Shown here in pieces: positions 8,906-22,800 of a DNA stretch of 64,000 nucleotides. Source of the stretch: Rhea pennata (taxonomy: Eukaryota; Chordata; Aves; Rheiformes; Rheidae); NCBI RefSeq assembly GCF_028389875.1, contig NC_084668.1:33670493-33734492 (forward strand). Reading direction: 5' to 3'. The notes beneath the pieces were generated by a model. The model did not search any database, had not been told where the DNA came from, and was given only the letters and a program-made list of their open reading frames with translations. The position numbers were made by a program, and so were the translations under genes. The number at the start of each line of letters is the position of its first letter. Position 1 is the first letter of the stretch.

Positions 8906-11900
8906 ATCAGCTCAAGTTTTGCTGCATTACTTTGAAGAATAAGCACTTTCTTGTAAAACTAATCTTGTTGTAAGACTTGGTATTTCAGAGGGAAAACAGG
9001 CTGGTTGGTTTTTATTCTTGAAACAGTTGTAATACTGTGTTGGAATGTGCCTCTGTCATTCACTACAATGCATGCTAAAAATAAAATATGCAGACAGTGT
9101 AGAAAATAGTGTTTCACATGGGTGAAACCACTCCAATATGAATGTAAAATTGTTAAATGAGGAATGTACAGTTAAGGTTTGTGAATTATGGTTTAGTGGG
9201 TGTTTGTGAAGACCTAGGTTTAAAAAAAAAAGTATCAACACCTATTTCATAGCAGCTTTTCTTCAAGGCACGCTTTGTATTTATGTAGTCAGCATCTACT
9301 GTTGTAAAACAGCTTACTGGGATCTCGCCTATGAGGGAAAGCTGGCAGGAAGTAAGTGAAGGTGTGAACATTCCTGTTAGGATGAAATGAATCATGGTTT
9401 GGAGCGGCCGGTTTCTTTCCCTTAACTATAAAGGCAATTTATAATAAAACTTAGATGTTAATGCCTGAAGTTAAGTGGGATGAGTTCCTGTTCTCATGCC
9501 CACTTAGTGGCTTAGTGCAAGACGCTATTCTATTTTGGAATGGAGTAAGCAACGTTATACCTTGTGTCCTTAGTAAAAGCTAGTATGTATTAGCTGGTAT
9601 AGTCTATATTACGTGCTTGTTCCATGTATGTTAGACAAGTCATTGTTCATACAAAAAATGTCAGCTTCTCTGTCTAAAAGGTTTTAAGCTGCTTCTATTA
9701 AAAATCCATTTAAAACAAGGCTTTCTGTGAAATTGTCCAGTCCATACAGCTTAAATGATACTACTTTGTGTTTATCTTAAATACTAACAACTTAGTTAAC
9801 CTTCTTCTTATCTATATCTAACATAATCATATCTCTGTAACTGCTTCTGCATAAATCAGTATCAGACACTAATTTTGAAAGGTAATTATGGATAGAAGCT
9901 GAAAAGAACATTTTTTTTGTCCTCACCCTGATGATGTCCTGTTCCTCCGTTATGTTAGCACTAGCACTTTATGGTAAGCTGTTCTAGCTTGCTAAAATAG
10001 CATTATTACTGATAAAGAAAGATGACTAATAAGTGCTATGTATTTAAATGTTCATAGATCTTATTTTAAATATGACTGCAAAGTCAGTCATTCAGAAGTT
10101 AGGATGCTACAATTGCGGATATTCACAGATAAAAGTAATACATGTCATGTTATGTTTTCCCAACAGATCCTTTTTGATTTGCAGAAAGAAAATGTCACCT
10201 TTTCTCTCATCCAGCACTTCTCATAGTGTTGTCTTTTCTAGTCTTACCTAATGTTGTCTTTTCTAATTCTATTTTTTCTAATCTAATCTTGACATCTCTG
10301 CAGATAAATAATATTTGTTCTATGCAGGTGGAAAGTTGAAGCACTGAGATGAAAGTACAACTGTTCATTTGCTCTGAATGTTTATTTTAAATTATACAAG
10401 GCCTTATTTTTCATATGCTCAGTGCACAGATGGAACTGTGTATCCACTGTTTCTTGAGATCTGGTTCTAGGGTGCTAAAGTGGGCACCCATGAAATAAGC
10501 AAAATAACTAAAAGCTCTGTTAAAAAGATGACTGGACATATTTGACATCACATGGGAACACAGCAGGAAAGACTTGTGAAGTCAGGTTCTCCAAGGTATC
10601 ATTAAACATGGTCAGAAGATGATTGCTTTTCCCCTTCTCATCTATGTTGGTGTCTATGTCTCTGTCTCATCCCTGTCAAGTAGCCTTGTTTTTATTATTA
10701 TTATTTCATACTTTTGAGGGTAATCCTCTTCTATATGGCCACTTTGAAAAGACTTCGTGAAGTTATAAAACTAATTTTGACCTGTATAGCATTTTATATC
10801 CAGGTAATTTAAACTGCTTTGCAAATGTGATTCTGCAGTAACAGATTCTGCAAAGATAGGCTCATGTTTCGTGGTATTGGAAAAGTCATGGGACGAGTCA
10901 ACAGGTTTTGTATTTTTTAAATCAGTTTACATATTGTGTTGGCATAACTAATATATCATTCTATAGTACTGACTATGGTGTTTGTTACACTGTGTCTTGA
11001 TAATACTGAAATAAGCTATAGTGCTATATGTGTTCTAATAAATGTAACATTACTCATTGTGTCGCATGCTGACTTAATGCTAAGTTAGAGACCAACATAG
11101 TTGCATCAGCATAAAACCTGTGTAGACCAGTTCTTCAATTCCCCTTACAATAGGAGCCAAGAGCCTCACAATCCTTAACGTTAACATACTCACCTGTACC
11201 AGTCCTAGGTAATGTAAGAAATACTGTCCTTATTTTCTAGTGAGCTGAAACAGAGAAGCTAAAGGATAGCACAGAAGAATTTTGGCATTTGCATGTGCTT
11301 TTCTGCACCGGCCTCTTAGCTACATCGCTGCCTCAAAGAGCCTGAATTGTCTGGTACCCCCATACAGGACAAAAGCAGAGGTGGATGCCTCAGACTGCAA
11401 TCTGCAAGAGAGCTTCAAATCGTCTCTGGAGTTGACTTCAGAATCCTTTTAATCTTACAATAATGCTTCCTTTTTATAAGGATGGCAGATGAAAAAGTTA
11501 CTTCCGATGGCTTTGTCTGTCTTACTGAGCTCTTGACTTTGTTAATCAATATAAGATGCAAGGTGAGCATCTTATTTGAGTAAAATAATCCTAAGTTATT
11601 AAGCAAATTGTCAAAGATCATCTAATATCTATGTGACAGGGCCAGGCACTGTGCTTCTCCCAGTGCTAGACATACTGTTTCCGACCAGATTAATTCTAAC
11701 TGTATTAAAGTAGCAGAACTTACTCAGTATTAGCAACATAATAGCTATGTTAGATATACGTAATACCTACCCAGTAGTGGCTATTGTACATCACTAAGAG
11801 TCACAAGGAGAAACTGCTTGAGGCAGTCGTTAAGCTCGACTTAAGGAGCCTTAAGTTAAACCTAGCCTGAGTGATAAAGCAGTGATGGCTTTGTGGTCAT

Positions 11901-14900
11901 TCCGAGTTACTAGGGCTTAATTCAGTTTGTTTCTAAGAGAACCCAGGAAGTGTCAAGTTCTGTTTAAGCAAATGACTTGAAAAGCATTCGTTACAGCAAA
12001 AGGGAAAAACATTCTCATCTGCATTTTCTTCATGTGAATGGACATCTCAGGTATTTGAAAAGCCAAACGCATCACTTCAAGCTTTGGAATAGATTTTGCG
12101 TCTTTCAGCAGGCTTTCTGAGGACACTTCGTCGTGACTGTTAGCTTCCCCGAATAAACTTGACACTTGAGAGCCAAGTTGTTTCTAGTAGAAGATACAGA
12201 AAGACTGCAAAATACAGAAAACAGTCGAGATATACTAGTGTTGGAGAAGAACAAAGCAAGGTTCTTCACATCCCTCGCACCAACAATTTATACTACGAGG
12301 AATTCAATTTATAGGCATCAGATGAAGCGATTGCTTCCCTTACAGGCTACCTGCATAGCTCTTCTTTCCCATTTATCATCACGAGGAAAACATTGAGTTT
12401 GTATGATGGAAGTTTTAAGCAATTCATATATTCCTTGACATTTGAAGTAAAATGCTTTCACAGCAAAAAAATGTGCATTACTATGATCTATCTTACTATT
12501 GCAAGCAATAGCCTCCGAACATGTTTGTCCAAACACATAGAGCAGCACATTTTATATGGTTGAGCAGTCCTTTTAATGTTTTCAATCTGCTCTTAGAAAT
12601 GTTGACTAGGACCATATCCGAACAACTGAAAAGGAAGTAAGCTGGTCTCTTTGCTCTCAGGAACCACCACATATGGAGATCAGAATCTATCCTCAGTCCT
12701 AGAGTCCAACCCAAACAAAATAGGAAAACTTAACGTGCAACTTCTGCTGCAAACTTGTACAGCTATTTAAATGAATTAAGATTTCATCTTTCCTTTTACT
12801 AATACTGGAATTTTGGTTCCTACATCTGACAGTAGTTTCCATAGATTGTCTTGTAAAAGTTGCTGTCTCTGAAGATGCATTTTCAACACTAGTGATTCCT
12901 TCGTGGAAACATCTAAACACCTCAGGTTGTGATAAACACATTTTGGGCAGAGGAAAAACAAATCAAGTCTGCACAGGAAGCTGTAAGTATATTGGGATCA
13001 TGCCACATGTAATATAATCTCTACTCTCAATAAAATCATCCTGGAATCAGTAGTCTCATTGCAGGACTATCAGCATGAACGAACTAAGTAGTTTCAATCC
13101 TGCATATTTAAAAGAGACTGCAAATATATTCTGCTGCTTCATGACCAACTCAAATCCCTTCACATTAGGCATTTAACTTGATGCCTATATTAATTTAGGC
13201 TAAGGTGTTCCTGGAGAGAAGCACATCAGAGCGCACCAGTCTTTAGTACAGGTATTAATGTGAATATTCTCTGAATGTTGAATTGCACTTGTGTTTTCTG
13301 GCATTCTCTCTCAATTTGGTCAATAAGCCATTGAAATACTGACACTAAAAGATAGGCATATGGGATTAATATTTTTGTCTTTTAGATATTCACTTGCCAG
13401 AAATCTTTACTTCATTTTTTCATACTGTTTGGCCAATTTAGTACTCCTTAATGGACAGATTTTTGATGGCCTGCTTAAGAGCTTGACAGGAGAATATTTT
13501 GACATCAATGTTTTCCTTTGATTTCTTTCCACAGCAACCATGCTAAGAAAAATATAAAATATATACTTTCTGAAATCAACTTGTCCTTTGTATTTCACTC
13601 AACCAAGAATAAATACCGAATTCTTTCCAGATGTTGGTTTGCAATGAACTTGATTACATTTAAAAGCATCAGTCACAAGTAATAAAAAGCTAGGGGCTAG
13701 CCAAGCTTAAACTACCGATTTCAGATACTGTCGATGTTTAATGCTATCTTAACTGAGCTTTCTGTCCTGGACAGTCTACATCACCTAACCGCTCTGTTGA
13801 ATAAACTGTTTGAAGTGATGGCTTTGAATGCTTAAGACTGTCAGTAGGTGCCTGTTCCCACAGCTTCATCTGTTTTCCGTGATCCCATTGTGATCCCATT
13901 TTGCTTTAAGTCATCTCTAAAGGACAAATTCCCACGGAATATCAGTGTCTCTAACTTTGTGTTATTCTAGTAATATATTTCAAGTATGGCTACAACTATT
14001 CTCTCACTGTGTTAGCTCAAAGGTAGTCTTTCAATGATTTCACCATTCATTCATCATTGCGCTGCTCCAGTTCCACACCATGTTGCACAGTGGCATGAAA
14101 GGGCCAATTAAATTTTTTACATAGTAACTTCAAGATTTGTATCACTAATAACATCATGCCCAAGTTTAAAAAATAGTTTGAAACGTGTTTGCTTGTCGTC
14201 TTCTTTGATAGCATGTCAGAACATGTTTTATAACAGTTATTAAATAAAAAATTGAAGAGATTGGCTCAAAGTGTAATGAATAGCACTGACAAAAAACTAC
14301 TATGCTGTTCTCACTGACCTGCAGGGAATACTTCCTGTTGCTCTTTCTAGAAGATGCATTTACATCACCTCTAGTGGGTTTGCTGACATCTTCTCAGAGA
14401 AATTTAAAACTGAAAGGGCAATGGAGAGGGAACAAGTATTACTGCAGAGTTTTCCCATGGGACACTAGAAGGGGAGCATGAACAGGGTTGAGTTATCACC
14501 ATCTGACTATGGTGAGATGCCCATATTTACTGTCATCTAAAAATGAAATAAAAGCCTTATTTTAAAGCCAGTGATGTGAAAAGCAAATAGATCCACTCCT
14601 ATAGCACTTGGCTTACAGACTAGTTCATTCAGCGTGGCCTTCTTCCACCCAACACTTCTTACACTTTCTAATCCAAACTTCACTAGTTTAAACAAGAGAA
14701 TTATTGCAGCTTTCCTACTGGGCTACCTCAACACTTACCTTGCAACTGAGCAATGAGAGGGCTTCATTTGGTCTAAGGTGTTTAATAGTCTCTCTTACAA
14801 AAAAGGAGATTCAAAAATAATCAGCACAGCATTCTGGATTCTTGTGGGTTGGCAGGTGCAACCTGGGATCTTATTTGTGGTTTTTACATATATGCTATGG

Positions 14901-16776
14901 AACAAGTAATATTGAAAATCTTAATGGCACTAACAGGTCACACAGCATTGAAATGCATTTGTTCCACAAGATTTTCCTCCTTTTAGTTTCTCTTGTCCCC
15001 TGGTATCCCAAACAGCTTCTTTCCTCTCCCTCTGAAGCACAGCAGGCACTCCTCACCAGTGGAGACACAGGCAGATCACTCCTACACTGCTTGCTGCTCC
15101 ATAAAGCTTTTCCTTATTTATATCTAAGTGTTGGGGGGGAGGGAACAACACCTGAGAACACCAAGCTGGTGCCTCCTCTTTTGGGAATGAAGGATCTAGA
15201 AATGGCAGAATGAGGGATGAGCACAGTACTGCCTCCGTGCTAGCATAGTAAGCTGCCCGTGGTTAGAGTTAACAGAGAAAGCCACGCTGGCACAATGCAG
15301 TAACGTGGTTCTGCGTAGCCCTGCAGACTCTCTGAGCCTCCCTGTTCACTCCTAGCACCCAAAGAATATGCTCTGTACACCTCTACAAAACAACTCATAG
15401 GCAGCCCTCTGCATTGCCTATCTGACAAAGACAAGACACTTCCCCAGCTTAACGCTAGGGCTCACAGTCCCTGTCTCTGCAGTACACACAAGCAATCCTT
15501 AATCACAGAAGAAATTTCGAGAGACCCATTTGTGTTCCCAGATTTAAATTCTGCCCTCAGAACGTACAATGATGCCCATCAGGATCGCTTGGCTGGTTAC
15601 ATTCATGCCTATTCATTAAGATGGCATGATGCCTGCTCACATGGCAGCAGACTATTTTCACTGTGTTAAACTGCCAAGAATAGGTTTAGAAGAATAACTT
15701 GCACAGTGTTGCAAGCCCCTGCTTGTCTGGAGCGTAACATTTTTCTGTGCTTTATTAACACAACCTATCTATCCAGTCTAGCAGCCTTTGACAAGTTACA
15801 GTTCTCCAAAAACGCTGCTGGAAGCAGCAGACTGACCTAAGTGACAGGAACCTACTGCTGAGATTGTGCATTCTCCAAGCAGCACAAGTCACAACATCAT
15901 AAAAATTTTAAATGGAGTACAACAGCCTTATTTGTGAGATGCCCAGCTTTACTTTTACAAGACTTCTGTAAGCACCACAATCTGCCAAAAAACAACCATT
16001 AGCATATAGGCTCCATCTTGAAAGACACCCGTTCATACGGCACACAATGCATCTCAAATACTGCTCCCAATAGATTCTGCATCTACTCCAACATTATTAA
16101 GAACTTACATTCAGAATCTACAACTGTAGCCTGCTGGATTTGCAGGTACATCAATTGCAAATACTGGACAGCTGCAGTTACAGTGATGCTGCCTGCCTGT
16201 ATTGTGGCAGCCACGGTGGTTGTGACAAGCAAGGTTTCCTGCTCAACACCTTAATCAACTAGGAAAATGGTGATCATTTCCCCTGTGGCCAAGCAGCTGC
16301 ACAATTCTAAACTTTAATCTTGAATGATCTAACCTTTGCTGTTCTTCATGTCTGCCGCTGCTCTGCAGTTTCACCACAAGAGGGAGCTGATTCCCCCCCC
16401 AGCTGTTACTCAAAAAACAACAAACCATTAGTACTACCACTAACCCCCAACTCGGACCTCCACAGAGCCCACCCTGACTTTGCTAAGCTTTAGTAAACCA
16501 GGTGGCATTCAGGAAGATGTGAAGTTACTTCTAAGCATACACTCTGTCAGACCGGTCCACCTGTCAAAATTCTTATTCAGAACTATTTAAGCAAAGCACT
16601 CCAAAAAGAGTGCAGATACTGCAAACATAGGACTGCAAACTTACCCTATAGGAAACAGATCTTTGGATCAACAAGATCACACAATGCATGTGAAGAAAAA
16701 TAAGAAGAAATATCTACAAGATAAATATTCACCTACATGATAAATATTCACCTAAACAAAGTTTATCAACAATGTT
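8906..16776. other. Intergenic tail-to-tail gap, C2orf69 to TYW5
   Basis: About 7.9 kb of AT-rich DNA. I see no CpG island, no RNA gene and no recognisable transposon. Short open frames are at the length expected by chance. A cluster of minus-strand frames at 11953-12961 is listed separately as a weak observation. Minor local duplications occur at 10228-10270 (GTTGTCTTTTCTA twice) and near 13878 (TGATCCCATT twice). Confidence 0.4.
16719..16755. repeat. Short tandem duplication
   Basis: ATAAATATTCACCTA occurs twice with a 19-20 base spacing, just downstream of the TYW5 3' end. It is a simple local duplication. Confidence 0.7.
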
Positions 16777-16782
16777 TTTATT
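16777..16782 (-). promoter_or_regulatory. Possible proximal poly(A) signal of TYW5
   Basis: TTTATT on + (AATAAA on -) lies 103 bases after the TYW5 stop codon. It would give a very short 3' UTR; more distal sites are possible. Confidence 0.4.
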
Positions 16783-16884
16783 AGTCTTACAGAAAGTGTA
16801 TTTATGTACACATGGGCAGTATCCATATAGCACATGTTTCTTTAATTTCAGCATTCTAATTTTGGTGACTTGCAATGTGTTATT

Positions 16885-19800
16885 TTACTTATAATCAGTC
16901 CTATAGGCTTTTTCTTGGATACGTAATACCATTCTCCGAGCATAAAAATCCCGGTATTCCTCAGGGAGTTCTTCAAGTGTTTTCAAGGCCCTGTCCAAGA
17001 TTTGCATAGCTCTAGAGGCTACTATGGGATCTTTATTTCCGTAAGTGTCATTTTTATCATAGCACTCAGAGGGAAGATGCTTCCAAAAGACATTCAGTCC
17101 CACTCCAAATTCCTCAGAAATTACATTATGGAACCACAAAGCTGTAGAGAGAAAAATGTCTAAAATGAAAATTAATACAAAAAACTTCCATGTGATTCAT
17201 AACAAGCATCAGAATCAGCCAAACTAAATCTAGTTGAGGAAAAGCTTCAACAACCTTCTTTTTTTGTTTATTTGCAGAAAATCATTTCCCTTAAAAGATC
17301 ACACTGTACCAAATTTAAAAAGTTCTCAAAGATGTTTATATCCATCCGTAACTTTATGCAAAAATAACACTCACTGAAGTCTAAAGTAATACTCAGATGT
17401 AAGCATATAAGTGAGTGTAAGATGAAAGGGACAAATGTTCCTTGTTCACCTCATTCATCTCCTACTCTACACCAACATATGTATTCTTATAGAATTAGTC
17501 CCTTACCTTGCACAGATTGCCCAAACCTTAATGTAAACCACCAGTATCAGTCAGGTCACCCATGCAGAGTTGCTAACTATTTGATGGTAAAGCCATGAGG
17601 CTTTCATCTGAATCACCACCACTGTGGTAAGAATGCAAAGATATCTTTGCCTCACTTAGTACATTTTCATAATAAATTTATCATGAAGATATCTACCCTA
17701 TTTCAATTTTATGCTGAAAGACAGAACACTGCTTGTTGCAGCTTGTTGCTTTTATATGCTGATGACATCTGAAAGGCCTATTCTGAAAAATGAACAAGTA
17801 GTTTCTTTCAGGTAGAAAGAGGATCTGCTTCTACCTTCTCAATAATAACCACATTCAGTTCTCAAAGAGCATCTCCTTTTCCATTGATACATGTCCTAGA
17901 ACACTGACAAAGCTAACACTGTTCTCTGGACTAGTATCTCTATATCACTCAGTAATTTTTAGTATGTTAAGTGTTTCAAACTTCGGACCAGTACCCCTAC
18001 TGACAAAGTCAAATGAGTATCTGTGCTACACAGAAGAACATTATGTATGCTGACATTGACGTGACATACACAAACTGTACCAAAATGTTTCTTGAAAAAG
18101 AAAACCAATGGCAAGCTCAAATAAGTAACAAGTTTGAGCCTAAGACTCTATTTTAAATTATCCTAAAAAGCTACTGCCTTCTTGCTTACTAGCCTGTTTA
18201 TAATGCCCAAATAATATGAACAGAGTAGGTACTTGCCATGCGCATGAATGGGAAAAAGAAAAGTAATAATAAACAACTTTCCCTGATCACATATATTGTT
18301 ATCTTAACACAGGAAGCAGCTTAATATTGCTGCTTGTGCAGAAAGATTATTAGGATCTGTCTTTCCATTCCCCAGAAGTGATTACAAACTTCTAAAAGGT
18401 CCAGTTACTCTTCCATCCATAATTCTCATCAAGTCATTTGCCTCACAGTTCTGTGCTCAGAGCTAAAGGAGAAAAGAAATGCCACTTCACTCAAATTATG
18501 TCATTAATTCTATGACCTGACTCTCCTAATTTCAGATTTCAAAAGTTTTTTTTTTAATATATATATTCCTAGTCTATTAAGATAAAAATTTAGATGCATA
18601 CAGTGTAATTCTGAGGAAGATAACATTTACAGGTAGATGTAATGGTACCTTTTATTAGGACAATTAGTACAGTTGGAAAAAGTAGACAAATTCTGCCAAC
18701 ATCACTAGATCCTCCTCCTTAAAACATAAAAAATGCTTTAGTGGTCTATTACTGTCCCTAGAAGCGAGAAATTGCAAATCAAACTCTTTAAAACTGAAAC
18801 ATGAGTGAGAGCTATTGGTTACTTACCTGGAATAAATAATATATCTCCCGCTTCCAGATAACATTCATAGCGCTTGGCTTTTACAAAAAGGGGATATTTC
18901 TCAAAGTCTGGATTATCCACATCCAGCACCTCTGATTTAGTACCTTAGGAAAGTTTTCAAAAACAATTAACATACATTCTTATGCTCCCAAACAGTAATA
19001 AAGCATTAACAATTTATTAGAAATGATATTTCTTGAATCACACACAATACTGGTTCATTGCTCTGTAACTCTTCTAAAAACCAGGCAAATCTGATAGCAT
19101 TCCTCATATACTGAGGAGACATAAGTTTTCAGCTATAGGAGAAAAGAGTAACTTAACTATCAAACTTCCTCTGATATTTAAAATGCCATTTTAAATCCAG
19201 GCAGAGCACTATACTCCTCCACAGTTAGGTGGCAGAACCACAACTAGACAAAAAATATGAATGGCAGTGCTCTTTTGCAAATTTCCTAACCCATCCCACC
19301 AAAATTCCTTAGCTTGGACTGACAGCAAACAGCACGTGTAAAAACAGAGTAAAGACAGCAAGTGACTTCCTTTATACCAAACTGCCAGTTAGTGATTTCT
19401 TTCCTACAGTGCAGCACTAGTCAGCTGGAAAGGCAACTATGGTCACCAAATTCTGAACTAGATGTAATATACATACCTGATAAATATAAATATGGTGCAT
19501 CTTGAGGACTATATAAAACAACTCGCTTTTTCCCTGTTATTTGGATTAAGAAGTTATCCATTACCTGGAACAAGCATAGTTAGATGTCAGCCAAGAGTTA
19601 AGAATAAATACATAGTCTGCAAATAATCTAAAGCATCATCAGTGCACTATTAAAACCCTCATGTGTTAAGAATCAACTGAAAGAGCACCTACATATAGAA
19701 TTAACCCACCCCTCAAAAAATTAAGAATTTCTGCTATTTTATCCCTTAATTGCATTTTTTCCATATATGGTTTGCAAAAAAAAAAAGAAAACCCTGCTTT

Positions 19801-22800
19801 CCAACAACCCTATCTTTTTTTCCTTTAAAGAGGAATCACAGTCTCGATCTTAGAACAACGACACATCATGCTTTAAACCATATAACAGAAAAACATAATG
19901 CAGAATACATTTGAAATTCCTTTTCTTTTTCAGTATTAATCCAACTTCATTTTGCTGACTTTTTACCAATAAAGATTTATTTTTTCTCAACTATAATATG
20001 AAAAGTACTTTTTTACAACCATATTTATTCAGAAGTACACTGCATGATCTTAGAAGACAATCTTATTTGGAATCTTCAGAATGAAAAATTAAGGTAATTG
20101 TGAAGACAAAAATGTTAAAAGTTACTTTGTTTTAGATTTTTAACTTAAATCCAAAATAAAACAGTAAAGAATTAATCATACAACTTTTAATCATTTAGGT
20201 ATGGAATTTCAGGATTAGATATAAAATCAGTAAGATATTATGCACACAAAATATCTCTATTTAAAATCCAGTACACAGAACATTATACAATTTAAGTGTT
20301 TCAAAACATGCAAAGTGTCTCATAACAGATCTTTGTCAAAGAGATTTGCTACTTGCTATTTCAATCCTACAAGGTTAACTGCAACATTTAATGATAAACA
20401 CATGCATTACCTACATCATAGTGTGTCCACAGCTGCAATCCTGCTGAACTGATGCGGAAGACACTAGAGAAAAACTGTTCCTTTTCAAAATACTCTGGAA
20501 TCTGAATATCTTCTGCCAAAATAGGAAACTGCTTTCTGATATCTGCAATATCCTGAATCAAAAAAATATAACTGTTAGATGACTATACAAAAACTAAAAT
20601 AAGGAAGCACCTGATAATCATTTCTCATCATAAGGAACACAGCGCTGGAACTTCAGGCACAGCCACAGAACATTCAGCACTGACAAACAGCTGCAAATAG
20701 TAATGCTTTTTGATGGTCATCCTCCTTTCAGTGTTTACTTGGCCACCACAATAAGAACAGCCAGAAAGCTGCTTTGAACTATGATTTCTACAAAATGCAC
20801 CGAAGCAGCAACAGATCATCAGAAAACTTTATATCACCTTACAACAATGGCTAGAGAATGGCAAGTGAGGGCTTTGGTAACTGGCTAGGCTCTTGTGTAG
20901 CAATACCTTAGACACTTAGGCTTAAATATTCTGAGCTAAATCTGGTCACGCTCATTGACCAACTGACCATAAAGAAGTTGTATGTCTGTACTACACAGAC
21001 AGGAGATGACAATAGGCTTCTTAAAATAATCTTACACTGCTAGCTTACAATATTAGAATTGCAAGCTGAGGGAACTCACCTTTCTAGGATCTTCACCCAG
21101 AGATCGCAAATAGTACTTTTCATCCTGAATATAATACAAGAAGAAAGTTACGTCTTCTGATATAAATTACAAGCACACTTAAGGAAAGAGCCTGTTATTT
21201 CTCATTAATCTAATGTAGGGCTTTGTTAAAAAATGGTGCAAATAAGGGGCACTCACAACTTCAGCTGCTTTGTTATTCTGCCTTTCCACTACTGCTCTCT
21301 GCTGCTTATCTCAAGCAATGAAAAAAATATGTTGATTAACTGAGAGTGAAAAAGAGTGAAATGGGAGAGACTTAAAATCACAAACTGACAGCTGCTTCTA
21401 TATTGCTCCTTTCTGGATGGATTCAAAGCAAGCATGGATTTTAACTTAAGTTCTTCAGAATACTGAGGCAGGAAGCCATTTCAACTGGCTTCAAAACTTA
21501 CTGCTTCCTATATACATAAACCATGAAATGCCCATTTGCATTCAGAACTGTTCACTTCCTTATTCACAGTTATCTGAAAAATCAGATACATTGTTTTTGA
21601 ACATTGTTTTGTAAAGGAAGTCCTATATATGCTCCTCAACAATATGTTACAGTATTTCTGCATTTGTGTTGTGCAGATACAGCCAAACTCTAAAATATCT
21701 TCATGACATTTTCTTGCAAAACACCTAAATTACACACTTATTTAAAGCATGGTTTGATTTCTGATTTTGGTGCCAGAACTTTTGCTCACATAAACTGTCT
21801 TTGATAACAGAAACAAGACCACTGAAGTTAACCATACTGTACACACATAAAACGATTTCCAAGGAAAGATCTCTGGCTCCAAGCCACACAAAACAGTTAA
21901 ATTTAACATCAATGGTTTTATTGAAGTGAGACCTTAAATTACAAGTCATCTTTTTTCCTCCAAATACTGGCAAAGATGGAAGAAACTGTGTCACTAAGGA
22001 AATTACCTCAGACAGAAAGTACTCTGTGTGTTTGATTTCAGCTGCTCTCTGTACAAATATATCAAAAGGCAGAGTTCTGAAATATAAATATTAAAATTAA
22101 TATAATGAATCAATGTAACAAGACATGATCTAAATATAAAGTTTAAAATCATAAGCTCTCTTACCATAACTACCATAGCAAAAAAAAAAAAGCAACTTGC
22201 CTTATTTTTTAAACAATTTAACACTAATGCGCAGTGAATGTTTGAAGAGTTCTACAAGATAAAAATCCTACACTTAAAAATCTCTCTAGTTTATAGTCCC
22301 ACTATATAACCAAACAGAGTCAAAGAATCATGTAATTGTTGAGGTTAAAAGGGATGTCTGAAGATCATCCCCCACCTGCTCAAAGCAGGATCAACTAGAG
22401 CAGATCATCCAGTCAGGTTTTCAGTATCTCAAAGGACAGAGACTCAACAACCTCTCTGGGCAACCTGTTTCAGTGATCAACCACCCCTGCAGTAAAAGAG
22501 GTTTTCTTAATGCTTAACTGATTTCCCGTATTTAAATTTGTGCCCGTTGCCTCTTGTCCTGTCACTAGGCACTCCCAAGAAGAGCCTGGCTGTATTTCCT
22601 TTATACTGCCCCATCAGGTATTTATATACATCGATAAGATCCCTCTGAGCTTACAATGTCTCAATGGTCTGAGTCACAGACTAAGAAAGCTATTTAGAGT
22701 AAATTAAACTCAAATTCTGGCCTACTCCTGACAGTACTTGATTAAGACTGATGGTTTCTCTAAAAGGATGTATTTTTTAGGCTTGTTTTTTTGCCTATTT

